Positions 18,051 to 26,837 of a stretch of 64,000 nt of DNA are shown one piece after another (within the stretch, counting starts at the first letter, position 1; each line of letters opens with the position of its first letter). The DNA lies in the NCBI RefSeq assembly GCF_016495405.1, contig NZ_CP044522.1, forward strand, positions 1,736,001 to 1,800,000, read 5' to 3'. The notes under the pieces are model-generated. The model searched no databases. It saw nothing but the letters and a program-made list of their open reading frames with translations, and was not told where the DNA came from. Position numbers and translations under genes: made by a program. Source of the stretch: Cobetia sp. cqz5-12 (lineage in GTDB: Bacteria > Pseudomonadota > Gammaproteobacteria > Pseudomonadales > Halomonadaceae).

Positions 18051-19037
18051 ATGCGCAAGGACGGCATGAGGGGACAGCTTGGCGATGCCGATCTGCGCTT
18101 GCTGCGCATCTTTCGCAAGGTGGTGGAGTGCGGCGGTTTCTCGGCGGCCGAGATCGAGCTCAACATCAGTCGCTCCGCCATCAGCATGGCGATGAGTGAC
18201 CTGGAGACGCGGCTTGGCCTCAAGCTCTGTCAGCGGGGGCGCAGTGGTTTCGCGCTCACCAATGAGGGAAGAGACGTGCATGAAGCCGCGATGCAGATGC
18301 TGGCGGCGGCAGAGGGCTTTCGCACGCGCATCAACGGACTGCACGCCTGGCTCAAGGGCGAGCTGAACATCGGCATCACCGACAATCTGGTCACCATGCC
18401 CGAGATGCACATCACGGATGCGCTGAGTGCGCTGAAGGGCCACGGCCCGGAAGTGATGATTAACATCCGCATGATTCCCCCCAACGAGATCGAGCGTGCC
18501 GTCTTGGATGGCCGCCTGCATACCGGGGTCATTCCGACACTCAAGACGCTGCCGGGGCTTGAGTATCGCTCGCTCTACGAGGAAACCTCCTGCCTTTACT
18601 GCGCGCGGGGCCATGTGCTGTTCCGTGAACCCCGCGCGGGCGACACCCTCGCGCGGGGGCGTCCGGTGGGCGAGGAAGAGATTCGCCAGCATGATGCGGT
18701 GCTGCCGGCCTACGCGCAGACGCCTGCGATCAAGGCGCTGCATGAGCCGCTCAAAGCCGCCGCCTCCGCGACTGACCGCGAGGGCATCGCCTTCCTGGTG
18801 CTTTCCGGGCGCTATCTCGGCTATCTGCCCACCCACTATGCCGAGCGCTGGGTGCGCGATGGCCAGATGCAGGCGCTCAGCCCGGTGGCCAATTCCTATG
18901 TCACCTATTACAGCGCCATCACGCGCAAGAGCCGCCCGCCCAATCTGGTGCTGGAGCGTTATCTGACCGAGCTGGATGCCCTGCGTCAGGCGAAACCGGC
19001 CCGAAAAGCGCAGTCAGTGAGGGAGAGCAAGCCATGA
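18051..19037 (+). CDS. LysR family transcriptional regulator, probably of the aminotransferase-mmsA unit
   Basis: The 328-residue regulator has an N-terminal winged helix (DLRLLRIFRKVVECGGFSAAEIELNISRSAISMAMSDLE in two overlapping helices) and a C-terminal LysR effector domain. The ATG at 18,051 is preceded by AGGAGG at seven bases, which decides it over an in-frame ATG at 18,024. It diverges from the beta-alanine aminotransferase gene and resembles the regulators found in that position, so it likely activates the pathway in response to its substrate. The next gene begins within its stop (ATGA), so they are co-transcribed. Confidence 0.85.
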   Translation: MRKDGMRGQLGDADLRLLRIFRKVVECGGFSAAEIELNISRSAISMAMSDLETRLGLKLCQRGRSGFALTNEGRDVHEAAMQMLAAAEGFRTRINGLHAWLKGELNIGITDNLVTMPEMHITDALSALKGHGPEVMINIRMIPPNEIERAVLDGRLHTGVIPTLKTLPGLEYRSLYEETSCLYCARGHVLFREPRAGDTLARGRPVGEEEIRQHDAVLPAYAQTPAIKALHEPLKAAASATDREGIAFLVLSGRYLGYLPTHYAERWVRDGQMQALSPVANSYVTYYSAITRKSRPPNLVLERYLTELDALRQAKPARKAQSVRESKP

Positions 19038-20101
19038 ACAAGCCCAAGCGTGCCGGGGTCAGGGAAGTCGCCCAGCTGGCGGGGGTGTCGGTCGCGACGG
19101 TCTCGCGGGTGCTCAACAATCCGGAAAAGGTGGTGAAGAAGACGGCCGACAAGGTGCTAGCGGCGGCCGACGCTCTTGATTTTCTGCCCAACAATGCCGC
19201 GCGCGTGCTGTCTCAGCATCAGTCGCGCACCCTGGGAATCGTGATACCGACCTTCGAGAATCAGATCTACGCCAAGTTCATCGACGCATTGGAAGGCGCG
19301 CTGGCGCGGGCGCACTACAGTCTGCTGGTGACCACGACGCAAAAGGGACGGGTGTCGGAATTCGACAAGGTGCGCGAGCTGGTCAACATGGGGGTGGACG
19401 CCGTGATTCTGCCCGGTGGCAGTCATTCTCCCGAGACGCTGGATTATCTGACGCGTTTTTCGGTGCCGGTGGTCTTCAACAGCATCTATCTGCCGGACTC
19501 GCCGTTGATCACGGTGGGCTATGACAACTACGGTCTTGCCAGGGCGCTGGCGGAGTATCTGATGTCCCTGGGCCATCAACGTATCGTCATCCTCTCCGAG
19601 CCGCTGGCGCACAACGACCGTGCACGCCTGCGCTACGACGGCGCCGTTGCCGCACTGCGGACGCTTGAAAGTGCCAGCGCCGACCGCGAGCTGGATCAGT
19701 TCGTCGATGTCACCACCGCGGGGGCAAGTGTCGCGATAGGCGAGCTTCAGTGTGAGCTGGGGTGCGCGCTCGATGGCGAAGGGCAAGGCGGCCTGCGGGA
19801 TGGCATCACCGCCGTGATGTGCCTCAATGATGTGCTGGCCAGTGGTGCCATGCTCGCATTGCAGCGGCGAGGAATCCGTGTGCCGCAACAGGTCTCGGTG
19901 GTGGGTTTCGATGACCTGGAAATGGCGGAGTTCCTCAATCCACCGCTGACGACCGTAGACTTGCCGGTGGAGGAGATGGGCGAGGTGATCGCCCAGTCGC
20001 TGATCCGCCATCTCGAGGACGACGCGCCCTTGACGTCACGCTTGCTGGACGCATCGCTGGTGATTCGCGGCAGTGCAGGCCTGGTACCCAGCTCGGACTG
20101 A
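19034..20101 (+). CDS. LacI family transcriptional regulator
   Basis: The 355-residue protein has a clear LacI helix-turn-helix (VREVAQLAGVSVATVSRVLNNPE), the hinge (LPNNAARVLSQHQSRTLGIVIP) and a periplasmic-binding-protein-like effector domain. It ends in the usual VSVVGFDDLEMAEFLNPPLTTVDLP block. Its start overlaps the LysR stop. A LacI-like operator lies at 23,065-23,080 before the sodium:solute symporter gene, so that transporter and the convergent PHP-type gene are likely targets. The effector is unknown. Confidence 0.88.
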   Translation: MNKPKRAGVREVAQLAGVSVATVSRVLNNPEKVVKKTADKVLAAADALDFLPNNAARVLSQHQSRTLGIVIPTFENQIYAKFIDALEGALARAHYSLLVTTTQKGRVSEFDKVRELVNMGVDAVILPGGSHSPETLDYLTRFSVPVVFNSIYLPDSPLITVGYDNYGLARALAEYLMSLGHQRIVILSEPLAHNDRARLRYDGAVAALRTLESASADRELDQFVDVTTAGASVAIGELQCELGCALDGEGQGGLRDGITAVMCLNDVLASGAMLALQRRGIRVPQQVSVVGFDDLEMAEFLNPPLTTVDLPVEEMGEVIAQSLIRHLEDDAPLTSRLLDASLVIRGSAGLVPSSD

Positions 20102-20123
20102 GCACCTGCTCAAGGGGGCTGAT

Positions 20124-21260
20124 TCACAGCGTCTTGTCGTCGACCCAGCCCGGGCCATAGATCGGCTGCAACCAGGCGCGGTGCAGGGGGTTGTCCAGCG
20201 ACTCGGCCTGAAAGCGCACGTACTTCCAGTCACCGTCCAGCTCCAGCTCCCACTCTGATGCAGCGGTGGGGGCCGTGATCTCGATCAGCTGCGGCGCGTC
20301 TGGCTCGCTCGGGCCTGCGGAGTCCATGTCTCGCTGAACCATCGCCTTCCATTTCACCTTGCCAAGTGCGCTGACACGGAAGGTGTAGTGACCCTCCTGT
20401 TCAGACATTGCCAGTGGCGTATCGGCCAGCATCACCCCGGTGCTGGCATAGAAGCGGTTACGCTTCACGTTGCGCAGGATATCGGCTTCGGTGAGGGCGG
20501 CCTCGACCATGATGAAGCCGAGCGGGGCATAGTTCTCGTAGATGTACTGCTCACGATAGAACTCGTCATTGCCGGCAAAGCCGGCACAACGCACCCCCTC
20601 GCAGAGCAGATCATCCCAGCAGGGCTCTGCCATGTGTGGTGCGTAGGGTCTGGCCCCCATGTGTTCTTCCAGGATGGAAAGGCCGTTGTAGACCTCCATG
20701 CCCATGATGTTGAGCTCGGCAAGGCGTTCGCAGGGTGTGAGCAGCGTCTTCTTGATCTGTGCCCATTCGCCGCCTGGACGCGGTCGGGTGGTCTCGAAGA
20801 AGTTGGGATGCGCGCAGATCGACAGGCCGCCGACCTTGCCCATGCTCAGCACATGCAGATATTTCGAATGCTCGCCGGCGAAATAGCCGTCGAGATAGCC
20901 GCCATCGTCGATGGTGTCGTTCTGGATCTCGCGTCCCGGAATCACCACGAAGTCATCACGCTGCTCGCCACGTGAGAACAGCTCGATGTTGTTGAGGTAG
21001 GGGTGAACCGACGTGCACACGAAATCGAAGTGGAAGGGGGCGGCCTGTGAGCGCCGGATCACCTCGTCATGATCCTCGCCATGAATCCGGTCCATCGAAA
21101 TGCTCTCATCGAGCGCTTCGCAGGTATGCACATGGATATTGCCCTTGAGCCAGCGCGTGCCGGGCTGACGCTCTGGCTCGCCCAGTGGGGCGTAGGGGTT
21201 GTGGACACGATGGGTGGCTGGCATGGCGGCGCTGCGGGAAGTCGGTACTGCTCGGGTCAT
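20124..21260 (-). CDS. PHP-superfamily metal-dependent hydrolase-like protein
   Basis: The 378-residue protein has the metal-binding layout of PHP phosphoesterases: WLKGNIHVHT near the N-terminus, VIPGREIQ, a CAHPNFF block, GMEVYNG and a C-terminal GNDEFY. A beta-rich tail (ITAPTAASEWELELDGDWKYVRF) follows. The substrate is not evident. The start at 21,260 follows AAGGA at eight bases and is preferred to the ATG at 21,278. It lies downstream of the sodium:solute symporter on the same strand, so it may act on what that transporter brings in. The link is inferred. Confidence 0.65.
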   Translation of the reverse strand: MTRAVPTSRSAAMPATHRVHNPYAPLGEPERQPGTRWLKGNIHVHTCEALDESISMDRIHGEDHDEVIRRSQAAPFHFDFVCTSVHPYLNNIELFSRGEQRDDFVVIPGREIQNDTIDDGGYLDGYFAGEHSKYLHVLSMGKVGGLSICAHPNFFETTRPRPGGEWAQIKKTLLTPCERLAELNIMGMEVYNGLSILEEHMGARPYAPHMAEPCWDDLLCEGVRCAGFAGNDEFYREQYIYENYAPLGFIMVEAALTEADILRNVKRNRFYASTGVMLADTPLAMSEQEGHYTFRVSALGKVKWKAMVQRDMDSAGPSEPDAPQLIEITAPTAASEWELELDGDWKYVRFQAESLDNPLHRAWLQPIYGPGWVDDKTL

Positions 21261-21431
21261 GTGAGTCGTCCTTGTCATGACGGCGTGCCAGAGAGTCCTG
21301 CTGATCAGTCAGCGGGTGAAGAGATCACAAGCAAGCGGCAAGCCAGGCACCAGGGGGCGGTGAAATGGCTCGTGGCAACGACAAGCCCCGAGCCACTTCC
21401 TGTCTTTACGGTCCTGGTGATCTGGCCTCGC

Positions 21432-22907
21432 TCAGCTGGCCTTCGAGGCCAGTGCGATATCCGGCTTGGCGGTGTCCGCAAGAGCGCTTGCGGCGTGTGA
21501 CTCAGCACCATCCCAGTAATAGGCCGCGACATCCTCGCTGGGGCCATGGCGGGTCAGCTTGCTGACCACCACCAGCACGATCAGCGACGTCATGAAGCCT
21601 GGGTAGGCGGGGTCGATGCCAGTCGACAGCAGGGGCCAGAGGGCGGTGACACTCAGGGCACTCGCCATGCTGCTGATGCAGCCCCTGGACGTCGCATGCT
21701 TCCAGAACATCACCGCGAAGAACGGGAAGATCAGCGTGGTGGCCGAGATGCGCAGCGCCCATTGGTAGGCCGAGATGATGTCGGTCATCAGGAAGGTGAC
21801 GCCCAGACCCAGCACGCTGATGATGACGACGCTAAGACGCGCCGAGGCCATCTTCTGCTTCTCGTTGGCTTGCCGATTGATGAAGTTGCCGTAGAGGTCA
21901 TGCGCCAGATTGGAGCTGCCCTGCAGGATGTAGGAATCCGCCGAGGTCATCAGGGCGGCCAGCAGGCCCACGATGACCAGCCCGCCGATGGCCGGATGCA
22001 GCAACTGCATGGTGACGTAGGAGAAGACGTGGTCAGCCGAGGTATCCAGTGGCACGAATTGACGCGCCAGTACGCCGATGCAGTAGGGCAGGAAGGAAAT
22101 CAGCATCACGATGGAGAAGCCTGATACGCCGGCCTTGATGGCCACATCTTCACTTTCGGAGGCGAAGATGCGCTGCCAGGTGCACTGCCAGACGAGGTAG
22201 AACGGCGCCACCGTCAGCGCGAAGGTCACCACCTCCATCGTCTTGCCCTCGGGCAGCGGGGCGAGGAACTCGATCGGTGTATTGAGCAGGGCGTGTTCCA
22301 GGCCCCCGGCATGGCTCAGGGCAGTAAAGCCCAGCACCATGATGCCGGCGATCAACAGGATGCTCTGCAGAGCATCGGTGACGATGGCGGCTTCAAGTCC
22401 TCCCAGAATGGTGAAACCGAGAATCAGTGCAAACGACACGAAGATGGCGGTATTGAACTCTAGCCCCAGCACCACGGTGAGAATGGTGCTCATGCCGATG
22501 ATCTGGATCGCGGTGGCAGGCACGGAGTAGACGAAGGCCGAGAAGAATGAGGGAAACAGACTGGCCTTGCGGCCGAAACGTCGCCCGAACAGGTCTGCCA
22601 GGGTATAGAGCTTCTTGCGCCGCAACGGGCGGCTGAAGAAGATGACCAGCATCAGGCTCGCGACGATGCCGGGCAGGGCGAACATGAAGTAGCCGGAAAG
22701 CCCCTTGGAAAAGCCCATGCCCATCCAGCCGATGAAGGCTGCCGCGCCACACCAGGTGCTGATGGTGGTGCCGGTGATCTTCCAGTAGCCCATGTTCCAG
22801 CCGGCAATCAGATAGCTGTCAGAGGTCTTCACCTTGCGGAAGTAGTAGTAGCCGATCGCGAACATGATCACGAAATAGCCAATGATATAGGAGTAGTACC
22901 AAGCCAT
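21432..22907 (-). CDS. Sodium:solute symporter (SSS family)
   Basis: The 491-residue protein has about 13 hydrophobic segments, beginning WYYSYIIGYFVIMFAIGYYYF. SSS signatures include the first-helix block SDSYLIAGWNMGYWKITGT and the central GGLEAAIVTDALQSILLIAG. The family imports sugars, amino acids, urea or carboxylates with sodium; the substrate here is unknown. The start at 22,907 is set by CGGAG and by the hydrophobic N-terminus; the frame extends upstream without a ribosome site. A LacI-like operator and an AACAATAA leader motif precede it. Confidence 0.88.
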   Translation of the reverse strand: MAWYYSYIIGYFVIMFAIGYYYFRKVKTSDSYLIAGWNMGYWKITGTTISTWCGAAAFIGWMGMGFSKGLSGYFMFALPGIVASLMLVIFFSRPLRRKKLYTLADLFGRRFGRKASLFPSFFSAFVYSVPATAIQIIGMSTILTVVLGLEFNTAIFVSFALILGFTILGGLEAAIVTDALQSILLIAGIMVLGFTALSHAGGLEHALLNTPIEFLAPLPEGKTMEVVTFALTVAPFYLVWQCTWQRIFASESEDVAIKAGVSGFSIVMLISFLPYCIGVLARQFVPLDTSADHVFSYVTMQLLHPAIGGLVIVGLLAALMTSADSYILQGSSNLAHDLYGNFINRQANEKQKMASARLSVVIISVLGLGVTFLMTDIISAYQWALRISATTLIFPFFAVMFWKHATSRGCISSMASALSVTALWPLLSTGIDPAYPGFMTSLIVLVVVSKLTRHGPSEDVAAYYWDGAESHAASALADTAKPDIALASKAS

Positions 22908-22921
22908 TGTCGAGTCTCCGT

Positions 22922-22929
22922 TTATTGTT
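22922..22929 (-). promoter_or_regulatory. AACAATAA leader motif, SSS transporter gene
   Basis: An AAYAAYAA match immediately 5' of the CGGAG ribosome site, a position where Hfq/Crc binding would block translation initiation. Function inferred by analogy. Confidence 0.45.
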
Positions 22930-23064
22930 GATTGTTCTATGAAGGTCATGCATGGAGCAGGGCGTACGTGGCGTAGCAGGGACTGAAGCGACCCTCTGAT
23001 TGTTGGGGATGATGCAGTGGGGCAGGTAGCGGACATGACCGGGGCAACCATGTCTTGTCTTCGA

Positions 23065-23080
23065 ATGTAACCCGTTACAT
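23065..23080. promoter_or_regulatory. LacI-type operator upstream of the SSS gene
   Basis: ATGTAACCCGTTACAT has 7-bp inverted arms around two central bases and resembles GntR/LacI-family operators. It lies about 160 bases before the symporter start and is the natural target of the LacI regulator encoded at 19,034. Confidence 0.55.
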
Positions 23081-23384
23081 CGACTCAATCTAGCCGAGAA
23101 AAAGGCACTGTCAAAAACAAATTTCACCGGCGGACGAAAGTCTCATGCCGGCGCGCTGGCAAGAGTCTCTGGGGAGGGGAGCCATGCGAGAGGAGGTGTC
23201 TTCATGCCTCGGCGTGCAGAAAACAGGTGCCGTAGCTGGAGGAAACGACGACAACTCTGCCGCCATTCAGGCGATACGACTGCCAGAGGAATGAAGGGCT
23301 ATACAGGTCGCGTCTCGCAACGCTGTCATGGCAGGCGATTTTTTCTTCGGCCTGCAGGGCATGGCAGGGCATGAACTCGGGGCG

Positions 23385-23472
23385 TGCTCAGTCAGGAAGG
23401 CGGGCGAGCTCAGTCAGGAATGTGGGCGAGCTCAGTCAGGAAGGCGGGTGAGCTCTATCAGGAAGGCGGGCA
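23385..23472. repeat. 22-bp tandem repeat, four copies
   Basis: Four imperfect copies of AGCTCAGTCAGGAAGGCGGG plus two bases stand head to tail, ending four bases before the stop codon of the GNAT gene. Copies differ at a few positions only. They are non-coding and have no known function. Confidence 0.8.
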
Positions 23473-23475
23473 GAA

Positions 23476-23904
23476 TCACCTAGTCATCTGAAAGACGCAC
23501 TGTGTCTTGGCCAGCGTAAAGCCGCAGGCGGCATAGAACTTCCTGGCGATGTCGCGTGCCTCATGGGTACGAACTCGCAGGGTCAGCGCCTCGTCGGTTG
23601 CCCAGGTGATGGCCTGTCTGGCCAATGCCCGTCCTGCGCCTTGTCGCTGCGCCTCCCGGGCGACGGACAGGCCCAGTATCTCGATGAAATCCGCTGAAGC
23701 GACGCGAAAGACATGTTGGGCATGCAGCCAGCCAATCACTTTACCCGCTTGCTCAGCCACCCAGATGCGGTCATGGCGTGACGCCAACAGGTGCTGCAGT
23801 CGTTGCAGGATCAACGCATCATCGTCGTGGGGCAGATAGCCCAGTGCGGATGCAACGCGTGAAATTCCCAGGGCATCCTCGGGTGTGGCAAGGCGAATCT
23901 TCAT
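23476..23904 (-). CDS. GNAT family N-acetyltransferase
   Basis: The 142-residue protein has the GNAT core: MKIRLATPEDALGISRVASALGY, a central strand VWVAEQAGKVIGWLHAQ-like segment, and the acetyl-CoA loop REAQRQGAGRALARQAITWA. C-terminal ARKFYAACGFTLAKTQ is the usual last motif. The acceptor is unknown. The start at 23,904 gives the family N-terminus, although no strong ribosome site is visible; the frame extends to 23,955. It follows the XRE-cupin gene after about 65 bases and may share its transcript. Confidence 0.82.
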   Translation of the reverse strand: MKIRLATPEDALGISRVASALGYLPHDDDALILQRLQHLLASRHDRIWVAEQAGKVIGWLHAQHVFRVASADFIEILGLSVAREAQRQGAGRALARQAITWATDEALTLRVRTHEARDIARKFYAACGFTLAKTQCVFQMTR

Positions 23905-23968
23905 GGATGTTGTCCAGTCCCCATGACGATGATGATGGATGTTCGAGGGGCTCATTCGTCAGAGAGGC

Positions 23969-24691
23969 TCATTCATCGTCGTAGTGAATGATCGACAGCA
24001 GCTGGATCGGCACCTCGTTCAATTTCTCGGGACCATGCGGCACTCCGGCATCGAAGGCCAGGCTGTCACCGGGCCCCATGTCATAGAACTTGTCTCCATG
24101 ACGGTAGGTGAGGTTGCCGGAAAGCAGGTAGATGAATTCATGCCCGGCATGACAGAAGTTGGGGAAGACTTCGCTGGCATCATCCATGGTGATCAGGAAG
24201 GGTTCGTAGCGCTTCTTGGGGCCTTGTTTGTAGCTCAACAGTTGATAGGCATGGCCGACTTCCGTGCCGGTGCGTACCACCTGCATGCCTTGCCCGGCCT
24301 TGATGTGCTGGGCACCACGCCCATTGACATCGTAATCGCTGAACAGCTTCGAGATCGGCAGGCTCAAGGCATTGCACAGCTTGTTGAGGGTATCGAGGCT
24401 GGTGGACACCTGGGCGTTCTCCACCTTGCTGATCATGCCCTGACTGACACCGGCGATACGCGATACATCGGAAATCTTGTAGCCCTGCGAGACTCGCTGC
24501 TGCTTGAGCGCGCGCGCAATGTGCTGCTCAAGTCCCAGGCGCGTCTCGTCGGCTGCCGCGGTGATGGTCTCTTTCACCTCGGACTGCGCGGCAGGTTCTG
24601 CGGTCAGCGACGCGGTTTTCGTCTCAGTCGCTTTCGTGTCCGGCGCTGTCGGTTGAGGTGTGTCGGAGGAATGGGAGGATTCTCGCGGCAT
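23969..24691 (-). CDS. XRE-type helix-turn-helix regulator with cupin domain
   Basis: The 240-residue protein has a disordered Thr/Ala/Glu-rich N-terminus (1-50). An XRE helix-turn-helix (about 55-110, KISDVSRIAGVSQGMISKVENAQVSTSLDTL) is followed by a C-terminal cupin (about 160-235, CHAGHEFIYLLSGNLTYRHG, DSLAFDAGVPHGPEKL). Such regulators sense small molecules through the cupin and often control amine, polyamine or betaine catabolism. It lies downstream of the GcvT-like gene on the same strand and near the methylamine block, whose control is a plausible role. AGGAG precedes the ATG. Confidence 0.87.
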   Translation of the reverse strand: MPRESSHSSDTPQPTAPDTKATETKTASLTAEPAAQSEVKETITAAADETRLGLEQHIARALKQQRVSQGYKISDVSRIAGVSQGMISKVENAQVSTSLDTLNKLCNALSLPISKLFSDYDVNGRGAQHIKAGQGMQVVRTGTEVGHAYQLLSYKQGPKKRYEPFLITMDDASEVFPNFCHAGHEFIYLLSGNLTYRHGDKFYDMGPGDSLAFDAGVPHGPEKLNEVPIQLLSIIHYDDE

Positions 24692-25005
24692 GGATAACTC
24701 CTGTGGCGGAGGTGGATGCGATAGGGATGAGCAGGCGGGACAAGAAACGCGTCCTTGTGGGAGTCATTGCGCGTCACCCGCGTGCGGATATCGGGTGAGA
24801 TTATCAAGTTTACCGCCACCCCTCATCCACGTTGGTGGCCAGTCCTCGCGGCAAGCATGCCTCAGCCTGACTCCATGGCAGTGATGCAAGAGGCCTCCTC
24901 GACGCCATGCCGAGGAGGCCTCTCAGGTTTCACGCTATCCAGCATCGCGCGATTCGCGCTGTTGCCTCGGGGCTTTGGCTATTGCCTCGAGGTTGTGGCG
25001 TGCGA
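24692..25005. other. Intergenic region with inverted repeats
   Basis: No gene seen. A TCACCCG...CGGGTGA dyad (24,774-24,798) lies before the XRE-cupin gene and might be its operator. A 13-bp perfect stem AGAGGCCTCCTCG (24,889-24,923) lies beyond the GcvT-like gene and may be its terminator, though without a T-run. Confidence 0.4.
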
Positions 25006-26151
25006 TCAGCCGCGCGCCAGTCGCTTGGCCTTTTCCGGGTCATCGAAGGGCAGGGAATGACTGATGGCCGAGAGGCTGGTCTCGCCGTCAGTGCCGGTCT
25101 TGAGGGTCAGCGGGGTGCCATGCTCGGCATAGCCGGGTTCGAGACGTGCCAGCGCCATGGAGCGATCGCTCAGACGCGAGTACATGCCCTGGGTGATGAC
25201 ACCGACGCACTTGCCATCGGCGTAGATCTTGTCACCGATCTGGGCGACGTCTTTCGAGTCCAGCAGCACGCCGAAGACCTTGACGCGCTCCTTGCCCTGC
25301 AGCGCGAAGTGTTCGCTGGCGCCACGGAATTCGGTCTTGCCCGGTGAGACGGTGAAGTCCAGGCCCAGCTCCCATAGGGTGTCGCCCACCGGCTGGTCGG
25401 GATACGGGTAGGTTTCGGAATTGTCCGCCGGGTAGAACAGCAGGTGGCTCTCGACCCGCAGCCAGTCAAGGGTGCCGAAGCTGCACGGCTTGATGCCCAT
25501 GTCGGCGCCATCTTCGAGAATCTGTTCCCACAGAGAGGGAGCGTCCTTGGCCTTGCAGAAGATCTCGTAGCCCCGCTCGCCGGTGTAGCCGGTGCGCGAG
25601 ATCATCACGTGGTAGCCGAACAGCTGGGTCTGCAGATGGTGGAAGTAACGCAGCTCACGGATGCCCGGCACGTGACGCTCAAGGAAATCCACCGCGACCG
25701 GCCCCTGCAGTGACATGTCATGCATGTCGTCATCGAAGGTCAGGCTGACGGCACGCCCCAGGGCACTCTTGGCCAGCATTTCATTCGCGGTGCCCGTGCC
25801 GTGCACCACGAGGTAGGAGTTCGGTGCCAGGCAATAGACGATGCAGTCGTCGACGAACTTGCCGGCCTCATTCAAGACGCTGGCATACACCGATTTGCCC
25901 GGATACAGCTTGGACATGTCCCGCGTGGTGACGTAATCCAGCACGGCCTGGGCGTGAGGGCCATTGCAGTGGATCTTCTTGAGCCCCGAGACATCCATCA
26001 GACCGGCGCGGGTGCGAATGGTCTCGTGGTCATCGGCCGTGTCCGAGACGGCGTAATTCCAGGCGGTGCCCATGCCATTCCAGTCTTCAAGCTCCGCGCC
26101 CAGCTTGCGGTGTTGTTCGGCCAGTGCCGAGATGCGCCATGAATTCGCCAT
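25006..26151 (-). CDS. GcvT-family folate-dependent aminomethyltransferase-like protein
   Basis: The 381-residue protein resembles glycine-cleavage T protein: AGLMDVSGLKKIHCNGPHAQAVLDYVTT, MHDMSLQGPVAVDFL, ISRTGYTGERGYEIFCKA and LDWLRVESHLLFYPADN. A C-terminal beta domain covers about 275-375. This family transfers a methyl or methylene group from an amine or sulfonium donor to tetrahydrofolate. It stands alone, not with gcvH/gcvP, and diverges from the gmaS gene, so a demethylation role linked to methylated compounds is more likely than glycine cleavage. The donor is unknown. The start at 26,151 follows AGGAGAAAGGG. Confidence 0.82.
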   Translation of the reverse strand: MANSWRISALAEQHRKLGAELEDWNGMGTAWNYAVSDTADDHETIRTRAGLMDVSGLKKIHCNGPHAQAVLDYVTTRDMSKLYPGKSVYASVLNEAGKFVDDCIVYCLAPNSYLVVHGTGTANEMLAKSALGRAVSLTFDDDMHDMSLQGPVAVDFLERHVPGIRELRYFHHLQTQLFGYHVMISRTGYTGERGYEIFCKAKDAPSLWEQILEDGADMGIKPCSFGTLDWLRVESHLLFYPADNSETYPYPDQPVGDTLWELGLDFTVSPGKTEFRGASEHFALQGKERVKVFGVLLDSKDVAQIGDKIYADGKCVGVITQGMYSRLSDRSMALARLEPGYAEHGTPLTLKTGTDGETSLSAISHSLPFDDPEKAKRLARG

Positions 26152-26260
26152 GCGTCCCTTTCTCCTGTGAGTCGTGCTGCCTAGCGTAGATGGGTAGTGC
26201 CGTAGTCCTGCTGATGTTGACGAAGATGGCGCGCAAGACGCGCATCCGCCGCAGGAAGTG

Positions 26261-26268
26261 TTGTTGTT
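26261..26268 (-). promoter_or_regulatory. AACAACAA motif upstream of GcvT-like gene
   Basis: An exact AAYAAYAA match about 110 bases before the start codon, farther than the others in this window, so it matters only if the leader is long. Confidence 0.3.
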
Positions 26269-26665
26269 CTTTCGCCTCTTCCGGCGCCTCTTCAGGCGCT
26301 TAACAAGGGCTTGTGCCTGTTGCTTGCCTTGCCTGATCGCACGAGGGTCGATTCTTGAAAGGAAAGAAACATTCCTCATGGTTAAGCAAGGGGCTTGCCA
26401 ATTCCGTCAAAGGCCATGGCCACGGCAGCTCTTGAGCGAGTCAGGCGCCGCTTGGCAGCACGAATTCGGGCGTGAATATCAGCGCTTTGCGTCATGCTGG
26501 TGCGAAGAGGGAGCTCTGGGCACCGAAATGATGCCTATTTCGAGAAACGAGCAGGAATTTACTCAGGATCACCTGGCGTTTTCTATGGGGTAAAACGAGC
26601 TGGGAAAATAAATTCCCATGCAAAACAAGAGGTTGATGAAAAGTTCTGGGTGGCAACTGGCGAAA

Positions 26666-26680
26666 TGGCATGCTGCATGC
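26666..26680 (+). promoter_or_regulatory. Sigma-54-like promoter upstream of gmaS
   Basis: TGGCATGCTGCATGC has the GG-N10-GC spacing of -24/-12 promoters, with mismatches to TGGCAC-N5-TTGC. It overlaps a GCATGC palindrome. It lies about 160 bases before gmaS. Confidence 0.35.
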
Positions 26681-26837
26681 TTTTCTTTGGGGGAAATAAA
26701 GTTGACCAGCAGGAATCACAAAAACTCGTTTCATCCGCTATCTTGACGTGGCGAGTCACCACAAGGGGTCAGGTTTCCCGGGGTGGCAGACAGTGTCGAG
26801 GGAGATGGAACCCGGTCCGCTCTCAGAGGAAACCCAG

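Larger units (their letters stand above)
26152..26837. other. Divergent promoter region between GcvT-like gene and gmaS
   Basis: Nearly 700 bases without a convincing gene; the short frames here lack family features. It contains an AACAACAA motif for the minus-strand gene, a sigma-54-like element for gmaS, and an AT-richer segment (about 26,560-26,720). The length suggests a long leader or upstream activator sites. Confidence 0.45.

Noticed and set aside
23385..23472. CRISPR-like array
   Set aside because: Units are contiguous without spacers and only 22 bp long, so this is a plain tandem repeat.
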